A DNA stretch of 64,000 nucleotides from assembly GCA_034670405.1 (NCBI GenBank), contig JAXDDX010000018.1:248501-312500 (forward strand). Direction: 5' to 3'. Source of the stretch: Hoplostethus atlanticus. Lineage: Eukaryota; Chordata; Actinopteri; Trachichthyiformes; Trachichthyidae. This document shows positions 38,001 through 50,800 of this stretch, in pieces; the first letter of the stretch is position 1; every line of letters begins with the position of its first letter. A program made the position numbers and the translations under genes. The notes below the pieces were generated by a model that was not told the DNA's origin, ran no database searches, and worked only from the letters and a program-made list of their open reading frames with translations.

Positions 38001-38292
38001 GACCTGCGGCGGTGGGATCCAGAGAAGGATGGTGCAGTGTCTGAGGCCAGACGGGAAGCCAGGGTTGGACTGTGATCCCGCTCAAAGGCCCTCAGCCACC
38101 AGGGCTTGTGGAGACCCGTGTCCTGTGTGGGATGTTGGGGAGTGGTCGCTCTGCTCCAGAACCTGTGGGAAGGGCTTCAAGAGGCGACCATTGCGCTGCA
38201 CCACCCAAACTCGGCTGCTGCTCCCAAGGGACCACTGCACCGGCATACGCAAGCCACAGGAGCTGGACTTCTGTAACCTAACGCCTTGCTAG
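26483..38292 (+). CDS. adamts15: ADAM metallopeptidase with thrombospondin type 1 motif 15
   Basis: Eight coding exons with consistent phases: 26483-27412, 30892-31024, 31142-31309, 34658-34941, 35144-35321, 35423-35598, 37148-37323, 37497-38292 (stop TAG 38290-38292). The product is 946 residues, close to human ADAMTS15 (950). Order: signal peptide (about 1-20); propeptide ending at the furin site RAKR (200-203); reprolysin catalytic domain with [11 protein letters not shown] (zinc ligands His352, His356, His362; catalytic Glu353); disintegrin-like domain; TSP1 repeat (about 509-563); cysteine-rich module; spacer (from about 683); two C-terminal TSP1 repeats (about 839 and 893), ending [33 protein letters not shown] and the PQELDFC end identify ADAMTS15 rather than ADAMTS1, 4 or 8. 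It is a secreted protease that cleaves versican/aggrecan-type proteoglycans. The start is the Met before the hydrophobic leader; an in-frame Met 30 nt upstream is possible. Confidence 0.95.
27413..30891 (+). other. adamts15: adamts15 intron 1
   Basis: A 3.5-kb intron, GTAAGG to GGCCAG. I see no supportable exon in it; there are poly(G)/poly(A) tracts near 28478-28508 and 28671-28682. Confidence 0.7.
30892..31309 (+). CDS. adamts15: adamts15 exons 2-3, zinc-binding site
   Basis: Exon 2 (30892-31024) begins [17 protein letters not shown] and ends in AHELG, with the Gly codon split. Exon 3 (31142-31309) continues HVFNMPHDN and runs through MMSPTLIQI to DFLDSGHG. The intron therefore cuts the HExxH motif between the two histidines; it is short (117 nt). 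All three zinc ligands and the downstream Met-turn are present, so the enzyme looks catalytically competent. Confidence 0.9.
32866..32975 (+). repeat. L2-type SINE/LINE 3' tail
   Basis: GTGATGGACTGGCGACCTGT followed by CCCAATGCATGCTGGGATAG, GCTGCAGCCCCCCCTGTGAC and CCTGAATAGGAATAAGCAGT is a widespread fish repeat tail; it ends in AATGAACGAATGAA. Confidence 0.75.
33097..33122 (+). repeat. (TG)n microsatellite
   Basis: A short TG run with one C interruption, inside adamts15 intron 3. Confidence 0.85.
33373..34320. mobile_element. foldback element with ~225-bp inverted arms, TTAA flanked
   Basis: TTAA AGGAGAATTCCGGG opens the element and CCCGGAATTCTCCT TTAA closes it. The arms at about 33376-33602 and 34083-34317 are near-complete reverse complements, sharing for example AAATCGCCTATTATACCGCA, GTAGATCGGCTCAGTCGGCA and AAAGTACGTCCACTAAAAGT, with a few mismatches. 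The roughly 480-bp centre has no recognisable coding. TTAA target duplication points to a piggyBac or Kolobok-type non-autonomous element. It is in adamts15 intron 3. Confidence 0.8.
34952..35007 (+). repeat. (CA)n-C(n)-(CA)n tract next to an adamts15 donor
   Basis: A CA run, a run of 11-12 C, then another CA run, starting about 10 nt after the exon 4 donor (GTAAGG at 34942) in a 202-bp intron. Confidence 0.9.
36895..37085 (+). repeat. SINE-type fragment in adamts15 intron 6
   Basis: GTGCCCTTGAGCAAGACACT followed by TAACCCTCAAATGC is the signature of a common teleost SINE body; it ends AATAAAGTTTCTATTCTATT, a typical 3' tail. Confidence 0.6.
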
Positions 38293-40235
38293 TGACTAAA
38301 ACCTGGTAACTCCTCTTAACCTATATCCCCTCTTGAATGGACTGATTTGAAACCACCGATAGGTATCACACGTCGATCCAGAAGTCTGCCTTTTTGGTGC
38401 ATGTATTTCCACCTGCACCTCATAGAAGATGATGGACACTTGCTTGGAAGAAGAACAAGAATATTGGAAAGACAGTGAAAAGGGCAGCAAGGATGCTGGA
38501 GGATGTCTTTCATTGCAATTTGCTCGGACTTCAGAAGACATTACACAGGTCTAGATCATAGAAGGTCAAAGATATTTTGTTGAACCAGTTGTTCTGTGGG
38601 CAGATACAGAATGCCCGTTTGCAAGCGATCAATCTAGTTTCCCTTATGAGTCTGGAACCCATTTTATGTCATAATATTTCAACGATGCAGGGTTCAAGTT
38701 TTAGTTGGGTTTGGCAAATATATCAGTGCACTGTTTAACCAAGTAGCTGGAGAGCTGGTTGTCCACAAATTCATCCCATTCACTTTTTGAAAACCAACAG
38801 TTTGCAGGGAAATGTAACGGTATGGACAACAACTATCTACAAACTGGACCAAGATGTAATGGCTTTGTGCTGCACAACACTTGATACGACTAAAAGACAT
38901 GTTTGATCCTGTGTTCAATCCAGAGACGGAGTCCATTTACAGTAAATGGCAAATTCTAATGATGTAGGTTATGTGCAATGTGTAAAGAGCCTACATTGAT
39001 CATTTTGTCACTTCTGGCTTTTCATGGAGCCTTAAAATATTGAAATAGATTCTGAAATGAAATGGAACCACAGCATTTATGTGTTACACTGCAGTTGTTG
39101 TACAGATGTAGTCTAGTTTTTACATACTTGCTGCACTGCTGCTGCACTGCTCCAACCCAAATACTTTTAAAGGTCTTTTTTTAACTGCAGACCCAATCCA
39201 GGATTGATGCAAGGTGGATGGATTCAACATGTTTTACTCCTAGATCACTCACAGGAACATAACTAGCTTTTCAACAATAACAAAAGGGGGCAATGCACCC
39301 TTGCATTTCTCAGTTTTTTCTGTGAAAACTAGGAAGAAATCACCTGTTTTGTAGACATTGATTTTCTGCAGACCTCACTCAGCACCAGTCATGGAAATAG
39401 TTTAAAATAGAATCTGAAGTCACACTGGCTTTTGTTTTGAAAGATCTATACAGAACAGGGCAGGAAACACTGACCACTCCATGGTTTGCTCTCTGTCAGC
39501 TGGCGTGGCCACTAGATCACAGTGACTTAATTTGGCTGCACCCCGCATTGCACTGCTCAGCTGAGATGTAGACTTAGTCCGATATCTGACCCCTCCACAC
39601 ACACACACACACTCATACAGGGACAGTGTTCAACTCCAACTGCCTTTGACTAGTTTGCTCGTTTCCTTTGTTGCCTCTATCATTTGAATTTGACCAAAAC
39701 CATTACCCCCTGAGTTCATAATGTTCAGCCAGTCGTGCAGCTCTGTTAAGTCATGCCTGTCTGGCACAGTTACCTTAGATAATTTATTATCGATGAAACG
39801 ATAAAGCGGAGGGGAAAAAAACCTTGGCAAGCCCTCTGTTAGGCTGTACAGAATGTGTGTTTCCCTGGACCTCCTTCTTCATGGCCCCACATCCTGAGCC
39901 AAGCTGTTCTTTCTACACACTTGATGAAATCCTGTAATCCATTATATTCTTGTTTTGGTTCTTATAGAGGGCCACATTGTCCAACTAAAAGATGGTTCCT
40001 ATGTTACTTGGAATATGTTTGTCAGCTTTTGCACTTTGTACAGCAAAAGAAACCAATGACCTGCATGGGCTGTCTTGTATACTATGTATACATCTATTCA
40101 GCTGTGTACAATTAAGTAATGTAAATACTTTTTATTTTTATTTTTTTCTTTTATTTTTTGTCTACGCTGGCATTTGTAATTGTCTTTGACTTAAAGATAT
40201 TTATTCCAAATAAAGTCATTAATGAACAATTGTAA
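38293..40235 (+). other. adamts15: 3' UTR of adamts15
   Basis: About 1.9 kb after the stop codon, with no supportable exon. AATAAA at 40209-40214 is the likely poly(A) signal. Confidence 0.6.
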
Positions 40236-43200
40236 CTGATATCTGTATTTTTGTGTTGGTATCAATCCCTGCAGAGTGCTGCTTTCTTTACTAACAAATA
40301 CTAACAAAGCTAACCAGCCTTTGTTAACACAAAAAGTTAAAATTCTGGGCAAATTGAAAGCCAAGATCACCATTACAATAAAAAGGAAAAGAAAGAAAAG
40401 GCAGATAAAGTGTGGGGAACAAATATATCAAGTATTCTGCTACCTCGATGTGAGATACGTGAATTAACTCTCACATCTATAGCTTGATGCAAAGGTGAGA
40501 TGGGCTAGCATGCCTTGTGCTTGCAGCACTCCACTGTAGCCTACAAACTCCACTTGTTTAACAGGCAACAATATATGAACAGTTTAGACATGCAACCTGC
40601 AGATATTTTCCAATGGTCATGCAGCGCTGTGAATTCGGTCAGTTTAAAACTGCCTATGACAAATCCCAGAATGCAGCTGTGAGCGTCACTGAGGTCGAAA
40701 TTCTGAATTGTGCTTGAATATGGCATTTTGACTTGATGACTTAGGTATGTCTGAGGATACAGAGAGAAAGAGGTCAGAGCCTAGCACAGGAGGTATTGTT
40801 CCAAACTTTATTACTATTTCATGCAGAAGGTAGTGATATGTCAGTGGCAAGAAAGGTTGATTTGTCTGACCTACATACGAGCAGATCGAAGAAAACCTGG
40901 AAGCAAGCCAGTGGAAATATTTATTTGTTCCCTCGTTGCCTTGTGCTCAGGTTTATCATGGTGTCTAGTTGCAGGTTTTAGTAGTGCCAGACTCCTTATC
41001 AAGGAGGATGCTTGGTTATAAAGGCTCCTCTCAAATGAGGTCTTTGATCTGCAAAAAAACAAATCTGATACTTTTGGGAGGCCCAGTTATATCTGTTATA
41101 TCTGATATCTGATATCAGTTATATCTATACTGATCTAGTCTCATAAACAGTGTGCAGTTTGTCTAATATATGTTTGGAGTGATACTAACCTTTACTGAAG
41201 ACCAGAACATCTGCCCACTGACTTCCACTATAGACGTGGCAGCAGGGTGGCATAGTGGTTAGAGAGGTTGTCCTGAATCTGAAGTTCACAGGTTTGATCC
41301 TAGCCATGTGTACTCGGGCAACACACCGAAGCCCTACCTGCAGAACAACCCTTTCCATTGAACATGCAGGTGAAAGGCTTTGCTCTGATTTTATTCAATT
41401 TCTGCTACCAATCCCTCATATTAACACCCTGCTTCACTTCACCATTGGCCATTTTCAGTATTCATTCAAAAGGTTGCAAGGGCCTGACATCTATGGGACC
41501 CACAGTCTTCACTACTGCTGTGTCTGATGACTGGATGGAATTTGAAAAGGGGAAATCTCTGTAACAGAGGGAAAATCCAACCTTAACAGTGCATCGTTGT
41601 ATTTCCTGTTTAAACAAAGTGACCCATAAATCCAGATTTTTTTCCCTCCCTTTTTTGCACCCCCCCCCTCCCTCCAAAGAAGACTCACCCTTAATCGGTC
41701 AAACCGCTAAAAAATAGTCAACAGCTGAGAATTTCTGGAAGTAATTAGGGTGAGGAGGCCAATGACAAATTTTGTATGTGGCTTCTGCTGTCTGATCAGC
41801 AGCAGATTTCTGTTTTTGCAGCTATCGCTGAGTCAGATTAATTCTATACCACAGATCACTCTCAAAGAAGTGCTTTGTACACAGTCCATGTGATACTGAC
41901 TGGGTACATGGTGAGGCCCAATGAGAGGTCTCGTTAATGCACATCTCTGAGGAGGTCTGCTGACTGCAGCAGGAACAGGATCGGTCTGCAAACAATAATG
42001 ATGACAGATTCACAGCTGACCTCCTCTCAGGGAAAACCATTCAGATGATTCAGCTTAGTGGGGCTCTGTAGTCTAATATGTTCAACTGCATGCCACATTT
42101 TAACACATTATGTTTCATTGTTTGGTTCTAGCTCCCTTAACCACCAAACACAATCACCAACAAGCCAAACGTTCTTTGTGCATTCTCAACACTAAATCAT
42201 TTGGTAGCGTGCTGCCCTGTTTAACTCAATGTGTAAAGCGTTACTATCACTAGTTTAGCAACTTAATTTATCCCATAACAGATCCTGAGTATATCCGTAT
42301 GGAGGGATTCATGACCCAGTCTGGGATTCAAGATGGTTCGATACTTCATAACAGTTTGATATAAACATTTATTCTGCAGTCGTGCGGAAACTGCGCAGGA
42401 AAGCTCTCTAACATTGATGTTGACACAGGACTACAGCAGAGGTTGATTCTGGTGGTGCAACGTCAGCACAGCACTCTGGCTCGGCTCCAGTCTAATAAAG
42501 ATGGTTTGGACACCTGTCACTGTACTATGCACCCTTGACCCTGCTTGAGGGACACCGTGGTATGAGGAAGCCCAGAGTGGGAAAGAGAAGATAATACAAT
42601 TTCCGTTTTGCTCGACTTTTTCTCACCGTTGCCCCCACAGTGTGAATTTGAAGCTGTTTTCACATGTCTCTATTCAGCTCCAACCATCCCACCAAAATTG
42701 TATAAAACGTTTGAAGATGCTAAGTTTTATGGGCCCTCTCGGAAATAAGAACAGCAATCGGAGAGAAGCTAGAAGGAAAACAGAAAAGAAACGTGGAGTT
42801 ACGGCTCACTTAGGACATTCCTTTTGCCAGAGCTTGATATTTACTCAGGTAAAGAAAGCTAGGACCATCAAAAAGGAGTAACGGTCACTTTCTGAACTCA
42901 GTGTTCTGAATGCAAAGCTCTTAATGGCAGATTACACAATGCAGACGTTATGAGAAATTATTCACGCCTCTGCATTTGGAATGAATGGACAGTTCCCCTG
43001 TGAAGAAACTCTCCTTATGAAGAAAAAGCTGCTAAACATCCTGTCTTATGGCATAATCTACAGTATAGTATCAGTACCACTACAACAATGGCATCATGCT
43101 CTAGTTTCAGGAGACGCGATGACAGTGGTGTGAATTTAAAGGGTGTGTTTCTTCGTTTGTCAATTTGACAACAGCAATTTATTTTGTTCTGTTTGCTGTT

Positions 43201-46200
43201 GAAGAAAACAATCTTAGCAGCAGCAACTGTCCAGAGGGTCTATATACTTCTGTTACTGTAACCTGCATCTGTTCATTGGTTTATTTTAGCTGACAAGTCT
43301 ACAATTGGTGCAGTGGTTCCAATTTCTGTGCGGTGGCGCATCCTAGTATCATCGCTCAAAGGCATTTAAGAAACCTACCAGCGTCATAAAATGATTTCCC
43401 CAGTGCATCGCGCTTGTTAAGTTGTCAGTGTTTGAGCATCAGTGTGTACAGCCTATTTGAAATGCCAACTAAACTCTTCAATTAGTGTGTGAAGCAATTC
43501 CATCAAATCAAAACTTAAGCCACTTACAGTTTGAAACGTGCCTATTTCTGTTTTTGTTACGGTGGAAGTGGTGTTGCCAGCAGTTGAGGCTTACTTAGGA
43601 TCAGCTTCTACGCAAATGGGAGATGGGAAAACTGACCTAATATTAGCAATTTGGGGATTACTGCGGCACTTATATTTAGACTTTGGAGGCAGTGGGAGCT
43701 ATTAGGTGAGTTAATTTCAGTTTTAAAATATGGAATTCACATTTTTCAACATAGATAGAAAGTCATTGATAGTGGAAATAGGCAAACAATAAAAGAAAAA
43801 GAACAGCAAGACTCCAGTATGTAACAGCGCACACAACGTCAGTGTTCAAATGTAGCAAGTTAACCAGAAAGTACTGTAAGTCAGCCAAATGAAGAGGATG
43901 AACTTTTCGTCAGTGCAGCTGTATGAGAAATAATTTAATGTTTCATTTGAGCTCCTCATCTAAAGGCACACAACTACAGAGCATCAGGCTTAAATCTGGG
44001 GTTTCATATTCCATTTACTCTAATCAAGGGGTTTTTAAGGACTGCGAATGAAGAGCGAGATTAAGTAGAACCATGTGTTCTTTATGAGAGGGAATATGGT
44101 AAGAGCCCAAAAGTGGGGGGCTTGTTTTAGAGATCTGAAATTTATTCTTCACACTATAATTTGGATCACAAAGACAAAACCAAGTGAATGCAAAATATGG
44201 CATCAATCATGGAGCTGTAATCAAAGTTGCAGTGTGTATATACAGAAAGAGAGCAGGACACAAGCGGCCATAAATAACTTGACTTGTAAAAGTCTTGGGG
44301 TGTTCTGGCTGCTTTGGGTTTGATTCGCCTAAAACGTGCCCAGCAAGTCCAGTGGTAGTTGGCAAGAGAATGACATGAGTTAGCCCTTTCCAGATAAATA
44401 CAATCTGCGATTCATTTTCTCAAGTTTCAAGATCATTCGTTGGGATACAGGGAAGGAGAAAAACAGCATAGCATATTCAGGTGAAGGTTTTATGTAGAGC
44501 ACTTCTCTTCTTTCCATCGGGTTTTCTTGTATCAGATTACTAACATTGTCTCAGTTTCACTGCCCTCCAAACAGCTTGCAAAAAGTGAGACAAAACTCTC
44601 TCTCTAGCTTGTGGCTAGCCGTGCCCCTTGGTCTCAATGAGGAAAGCTAATGATGCTAACAAGCCAGTTTAGGGAAATGGAACAGCAAGTTTTTTCCTAT
44701 AATGTGACAAGTTCCTGGCGAAGACAAATAACCTGCTGAAATTCCAAATGTCAAGGTATCCCTTTAACCTTGGCCCAGAAGAGAAATAAAGTCCTGCTGT
44801 GGTTTGTGTGTGTTTGGATTTCTGCCACATCAGTCTGGCCCTGCCAGTCCCCAAAGACTGAGTTCATTATTCAACAGGCAGAACATCTTGAAGGGAGAAA
44901 TGAGAGGATGAAGTCATGTGGTGATGCTGTAAATCTATAAAACTGAGTGTTTAACAGGAGTAAGGCCCCGTTATTTTATCTGTTTTCAGATGCTATTGTG
45001 TACAACAATGTGCAAGCGTTATTCCGTTAAGTCCGGTGCTTACTAACAATGTGACATTTTGAAAAAGTTACTAAAACCAAAGTCTCTAATCCCTAAATGA
45101 GTAGTTGAGAGCTCTAATTATAAGTCATGATTTATGTACAAGAGCAATCAAGGCCAGGATCCCACTAATCCAAACCTGCTGTGGCCGAACACCCTAAAAC
45201 AAGCCTGGAAAATACATCAGCAACGGTCCCATTCAAAAAAGAGACATTCAGGTCATATACTGTAGAGTGTATAACACAAATGAACAGCCGTGTGAGTGGG
45301 TGCAGACACCATGTCATGTACACTGAGGTGATATGTTGAAAGCAGAAAGTGTTTGTTTTAAGGCAGAAAGCTTTTGGTTGCACTTCAGATATTTTCACCA
45401 CAGTTCATTGAACAGAATCTACAATATGATCCAGTAAACACCGACCTCTTCTTTTTTTCTTTTTGTCTGAGTCAACATTGTGACAGACAAACCTTAAGTT
45501 CAGGTCAAGACGAGGATACAACAGCATGGATGTGTTGACATCATGTGTCTGAGGCTCAACTTGGGGCAGTTGACTACACTGCCCAGAATGAAAAAACCTA
45601 CAAGAACAATAGAACCAAACAAAGCATGAATAAACACAGCAAGCAAAAACAATAAAATGGGATGATGCGCATTTCCAACAGAGCAACTTGAAAGAACAGC
45701 GTAGATCATATTTCCTATCAGTTTCTAAATATCAGCATGTTATTGACTGGAATTCGTGACAGAAAGCAGAGCAAGTAAAGCCATTAATCATGCTAGGGGA
45801 TACAGTGCAAACGTTCCCTCAGGTCTCTCATGTCCTGCCAAAGGTTATGGCAGGCGTCATCGTGTTTCCCATCTCATCATTTATTGATTTATTTGTCTGT
45901 TTTTTTTTCAGATCAAGCTTCAGTCAAAACAATAATTAAATCCTCATAAAATGTATACCAATAGAGAATCTGCAGCACTCTTTGTGCAACCCCACTGCAG
46001 GGTGCCAAAAGTAGTTGTACACACAAACATTATATTGACTAAGGCAGTTGTTTTCCACGTGTTGTCACAAATTCTTAATGTGCAACAACTCCTTGAAGAG
46101 TGCAAACCATAATCATCCACCAGGCACCAGACTTGATGGATTATTTTCAGGTGCACTTCCCCGCTTTTTGGCATTTCAGTCTCTTTGAGAATTTAATCCT

Positions 46201-49200
46201 GAGGGATCTGATTTATCAAACTAGCCTCACATCATCATTCTCCAGCTGTGGAGATTGACGATTGATTGATGATTGTGATTTGTGATTATGATGATGAATG
46301 ATGTCTTTTTCTCACTATTAATTTTCCGATTGAAATCTAAGGGACAATCATCAAGGACAAACAACAGCATGACGACTGAGTGCCAGAAGGCTTTGAGGGT
46401 AGATTAAAAACAACCTCAAAGTGTTTTCAGGAGTGTTTGAGAGGAAGATATAGACCAATTTTATGTCAACTAAACATCAACATCAACTAAATGTCTGTGT
46501 GACACATTTAATAAAAGATTGATTTTAACTCTTCACATCCTATGGAATCAAGCTCAATAAAAACCCTGCTTAGTTTAAAATGGAAAATCACATGACATCA
46601 ATTACTAAATATCAATTATTGATACATGTTATTGGCTTCCAGGGCTATAGGTTCAAGACTGAAGCATTGGGACATTGTGAAGATTATTATTGATCAACAT
46701 GAACTTGAACACCAAAATCCCTATCTAACATGACTTTTGAACTATTATTATGATGTTGTATTCCCTATAGAAATGTATGTGGCTGTGATAGTCCTGGAAA
46801 TCCCGGGAGACCTCAAGAGCATGTGGTCGGCTGAAGAAATGAGGGGAGGCACTCAATTTTACTCAATTTTAGTCTCTTAACTGTTACAAACTCATCAAGA
46901 GCCAAAATGTCGAAATACCCAGGGGATAAAATAGACAGACTTGGAAAGATACATTCACAAGAATATTTTTGCTGCTTTAAACGTGCCCACTTCAATCTGT
47001 GAACCATTGCCACACCAAGCAGTGATGCTCCTCATGTCTGTTGTCATTCAGCTGCACTTATTTTGTTCATCCTTTTTAAAACCTATATTTAAAAAAAAAA
47101 AATCAAACAATTTATTTTATTCTATTGAGGACCCATAAGGATTACATCGTCAAAATGGGTTTAGATTTAGAGTACGATAGGTTATTAAGTCTTATCTGTG
47201 TGCCTGAAGGCTCATAATGGAATATCATAATTGAGCTGAAGGAAATCACTGAAGCACAATGTACCTCTTTTACTATCACTGGTAATAAATTCAGAATTTA
47301 TCTGCAGTTAAAGAATAGCAATTGGGTTTTAGTAACGTATTATAAAAGCAAATGTTTCCACTGTAATTAGCAAATCGTTCCAGGCAAAACAGTGAAAACA
47401 CACTTATTGACTTACTCCTAATTCCCAGGGAGCCACCGCTATATTCCTGCTTAACAAAAAACAAAAAATTTAATAAAACAGCATATGGTAATAATATTCC
47501 CTTTTTCTATTTTCCCTATGACATATGACTCATTTAATAAATTCTGCAACGTTCATTTACCATTGCCTTGCCAGTGAATGCTTCTGGTTGTGAAAGCAAT
47601 CATGGGTTTATGTAAATTTCAACATTGCTGCTTTAACAGAGGCACAGGGGCTCAAGACCCCCCAGAGTCCTATTTTTGCACATGCCTGCTCGGGGTAGTT
47701 AAACCAACAGTCAAAATAATTGTGGAAACTGTGGTCTTTTCTTTAATACAGAGAACTGATTCAAACACCACTGATAGGTTTTTATCAAAGGCCTGTATCA
47801 AACACTCAAACGGCAAGAAGATGCTAAACTTTCTACTCTAACCAATTTAGGACTTTCTTTCTGGATGACCCATCCCTGCTGATGATACAGTAAAAAATAA
47901 AAATACAATTACAGTCAAATGTTTGCATGTAAAGTTTTGATTTTAACCAGAGGTCCTGTCTCATACCTCACCCTCCCTCCATCCCTTCCTCATCTCCCTG
48001 CGTTCTTGTTTTGAGAGTCTAGAATGACGTCACATGCAGCGAGGCTCACGAATAAAGCCTTTGGTTCCCGGTACTCTATTATAATGGTCATGTGATTAGA
48101 GTTTGTAAATTCCTTGTAAATCACATAGTTTCAAATGTCACTTACTATTTAGCTGGATGGATGTAAAAAGCTAAATGTTGGCTGGTTCATTGTCGGTCAT
48201 TTCATACTCTATATGCAGCATTGTGAACTTTACTGCAGCACGCATTGGTTCAAATGCTACTTATCATGGACTTTGCTGGAAGGTTTCAAAATTATTGCCT
48301 GAAATGAATAAGGAAGTCACTGCACCAAGTCAAGTCAAAACAAGGAAGAAGCACATCATAAACTCCAAGAATATGGGGAGAGAATATTGTTTTAGTTTGA
48401 CATCTATATAAGTCTGCACAATATCTTTTAGAATTTCAAATTGAATTGGATCCTATGAGGTAACCTGACTGAATTACACATATAACTATACACGTCATGG
48501 ACTGAATTACAGCTTAGATGAGCCAGGAGTAGGAGAAAAATGACAGAGATGAGAAAAAAAAACAACTCAACAACACTAAATTCTTCTTAAAATGGTCACA
48601 AGACGATAATCTACTCATTGTTCCATTACTTTAGCGCCAAAACAACACTCAGCAATGTTCATTTGTCAGTCACTCCCACGTGTTGATGAGATTGTGCTGT
48701 GCAGTCTTTAGAGAAGTCCAAAAGAATAAAGCCAAGTGAATATGGGCCCAAACATTATACATTATGAGTCCATTGCTCAACGGGCTGTCATGAATAGGGT
48801 CTGGACTGCCAAATGCATCTGCAAACAGAGCAGAAAAGAGATTGTATAACTGAGCCTCATAATTCAGGGACCCAAGAGGGCTTTAGCGGTCTTCCACATT
48901 TAATGAGTGGTTCAGAGTAAATCTACAAAATGATGTAGCTTACACTTAATATGAGAAAATGAGGAAATGATGTCTCGTTGAAGATGCCACAAAGCATAAC
49001 TTTGAGGAAAATGCCCTCCAAAGATTTGTTCAAGCAATGAAAATGCAATATTAAAAGTTTATCGTAGCCATGGATTTATAGCAGCAGAAAATCACTGACA
49101 CTAGTAGACTACTGCAGTTGATCAAAAGAATATTTTGTTAATGTTTTTATAAAGTATCAATAGTTACATCAAATATCCTCACTGGACAACAAACCTGTTT

Positions 49201-49560
49201 CTTTTATATGATCAAATGAAAACAGACTCTGTTGAGCCTGCAGAGGCTACAACCATGAACCTTCATATCCCAGACAGCACACTAACTGAAACTGACATGG
49301 TCTTCAACGAACAAGACACCAACTCAAGAAAAGGAAATAAAACCTCTTTCAACCACACATTTATTCATTTTATTAATAATCCAATTGTACAATATGTATA
49401 ATATAATACATAAAATGAACCCCAAAGTTGAGAGGAAGGGACTGATGATGTTCAATGAGAAGTTTATATTGAGCAGCAAAAGTTTTTTGGTGACTTCTTA
49501 GCTGAAAACCATGTCAACTGCAACCCCACTGAGTCTCAGGTTGAAAAGAGCTCCTGACTT
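40236..49560. other. gene-free spacer
   Basis: I find no supportable coding exon on either strand. One tRNA-derived SINE head is at 41240-41340. Simple GATT/GATG-rich sequence lies near 46256-46302. The rest is unassigned AT-rich DNA, which could hold distal enhancers or non-coding RNAs that I cannot recognise from sequence. Confidence 0.5.
41240..41340 (+). repeat. tRNA-derived SINE head
   Basis: An A box TGGCATAGTGG (41248-41258, perfect to TGGCNNAGTGG) and a B box-like GGTTTGATCC (41291-41300, versus GGTTCGANNCC) are spaced as in a tRNA gene, followed by a non-tRNA body. The segment is not a functional tRNA: the stems do not pair and no anticodon arm is clear. Confidence 0.7.
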
Positions 49561-49569
49561 CATGTACAA

Positions 49570-50000
49570 CAACGTGTTTCCAGCCACTAACCACTGACTG
49601 AATTTCCACCGTGCCAGTTGCAGGTGACAGACAGAGACAAGATGCAGTGAGGAGAGTTTACTGGCCGGTACGCCGTTTTATTTTACAAACACAATAAATC
49701 AGGCCACCATGTAAACCACCATAAATCTAACGATCAGGTTTTCAGCTCAGTCTCTCAGGTTGGCGTGCCTGCTGCCAGTCTAGTTCCCACTCACTGGAAA
49801 AGACAAACATGGTTAAATCAGATCCAGGCTGCACTTCTCCAATTAGCCTTAATTGGCTGCAGCCGGTGTCGGATGCAGGGAGAACCAGCCTACCAGCCTG
49901 ATTCTCCCTCGCATCCAAGCACACACTCCCCTCTGCCGCAGTAGCCTAACCTGGCTGGCACCACCAGCCTAAGGCCTTTTTGAAGACAAAAACTCAGAAA
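49570..50000 (-). mobile_element. possible solo LTR, minus orientation
   Basis: Read on the minus strand the segment shows a GC-rich upstream part, then AAAATAAAACGG (poly(A) signal) at about 49676-49690, closely followed by a CTCTCCTCACTGCATCTTGT-type R/U5-like stretch. This is LTR-like organisation. I could not define clean TG...CA ends or a target duplication. Confidence 0.25.
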
Positions 50001-50574
50001 AAACCTATAGGAGAAAAAAACGAAGAATTCAAATTCACCAGGACGGCTGGGCGTGCATTAGATGCCAGGCAAAATGTAGTGCAGGCCATATAGTTCTGTG
50101 TATATAGTTCAATCGTTCAATATCCTTCACCAGTCAGGGCCCCTGTACTGTAGTTCGCCGTATGTAGTGTGTCCTCAGTCGAGCAATGCCGGTGTATATA
50201 GTTCCGGTGTTGAGAACCTGTGTCAGCCGGGGTTGGGACCACACGGGACCACAGCCAGCACACATACAGTCACACTCAACACTGACCACACACACCAGCA
50301 AACACACTCAGTCATTTACCCACTCACTCAGACAACTCACTCAGAGACAATCAGTTGTTACTGATATGGTCAAGTCAAGAGGTCAATAGGTTGCCCTAGG
50401 CTGCTATCCATCGGCCAATACCTAGACTGACTCTAAGCTAATGTAACAAGACTGTGTCGATCCCAAACCAGACAAGGTTGGCCATAAGACTACAAGTATA
50501 GACTCATTGAAAAAGGGAGTTGGTTCCAAAGATAGGGAGCTCGATAGGAAAATGAAATGAAGAGGAAAGCTTTA

Positions 50575-50800
50575 TATGTTAACAGAAGTACTTTGAAGTC
50601 AGATCTGGCCTGGATTGGGAGCCAACTGGATTGGGAGTAACACCAAAATAGGTGTTGTGTGATCAAATATTCTAGTTTTGGTCAATATTCTAGCAGCAGC
50701 ATTTTGAACAAGTTGGTAGTTTTTAATACTGGAGATTGACAGGCCAGGGAATAGAATATTGCAGGTAGTTGAGTCTCGATGAAAAGAGCTGTAAGAGCAA
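50575..50800 (+). repeat. teleost interspersed repeat fragment
   Basis: The phrases GGATTGGGAGCCAACTGGAT, ATAGGTGTTGTGTGATCAAA, GCAGCATTTTGAACAAGTTG and ATTGCAGGTAGTTGAGTCTC resemble a dispersed fish LINE/SINE tail I recognise only in general form. Family not assigned. Confidence 0.45.

Noticed and set aside
37489-38085. 198-codon minus-strand frame
   Set aside because: It is antisense to the last adamts15 exon, whose plus-strand frame is the spacer and TSP1 repeats.
41240-41340. Possible tRNA gene from matching A and B boxes
   Set aside because: The acceptor and anticodon stems do not form; it is the head of a SINE.
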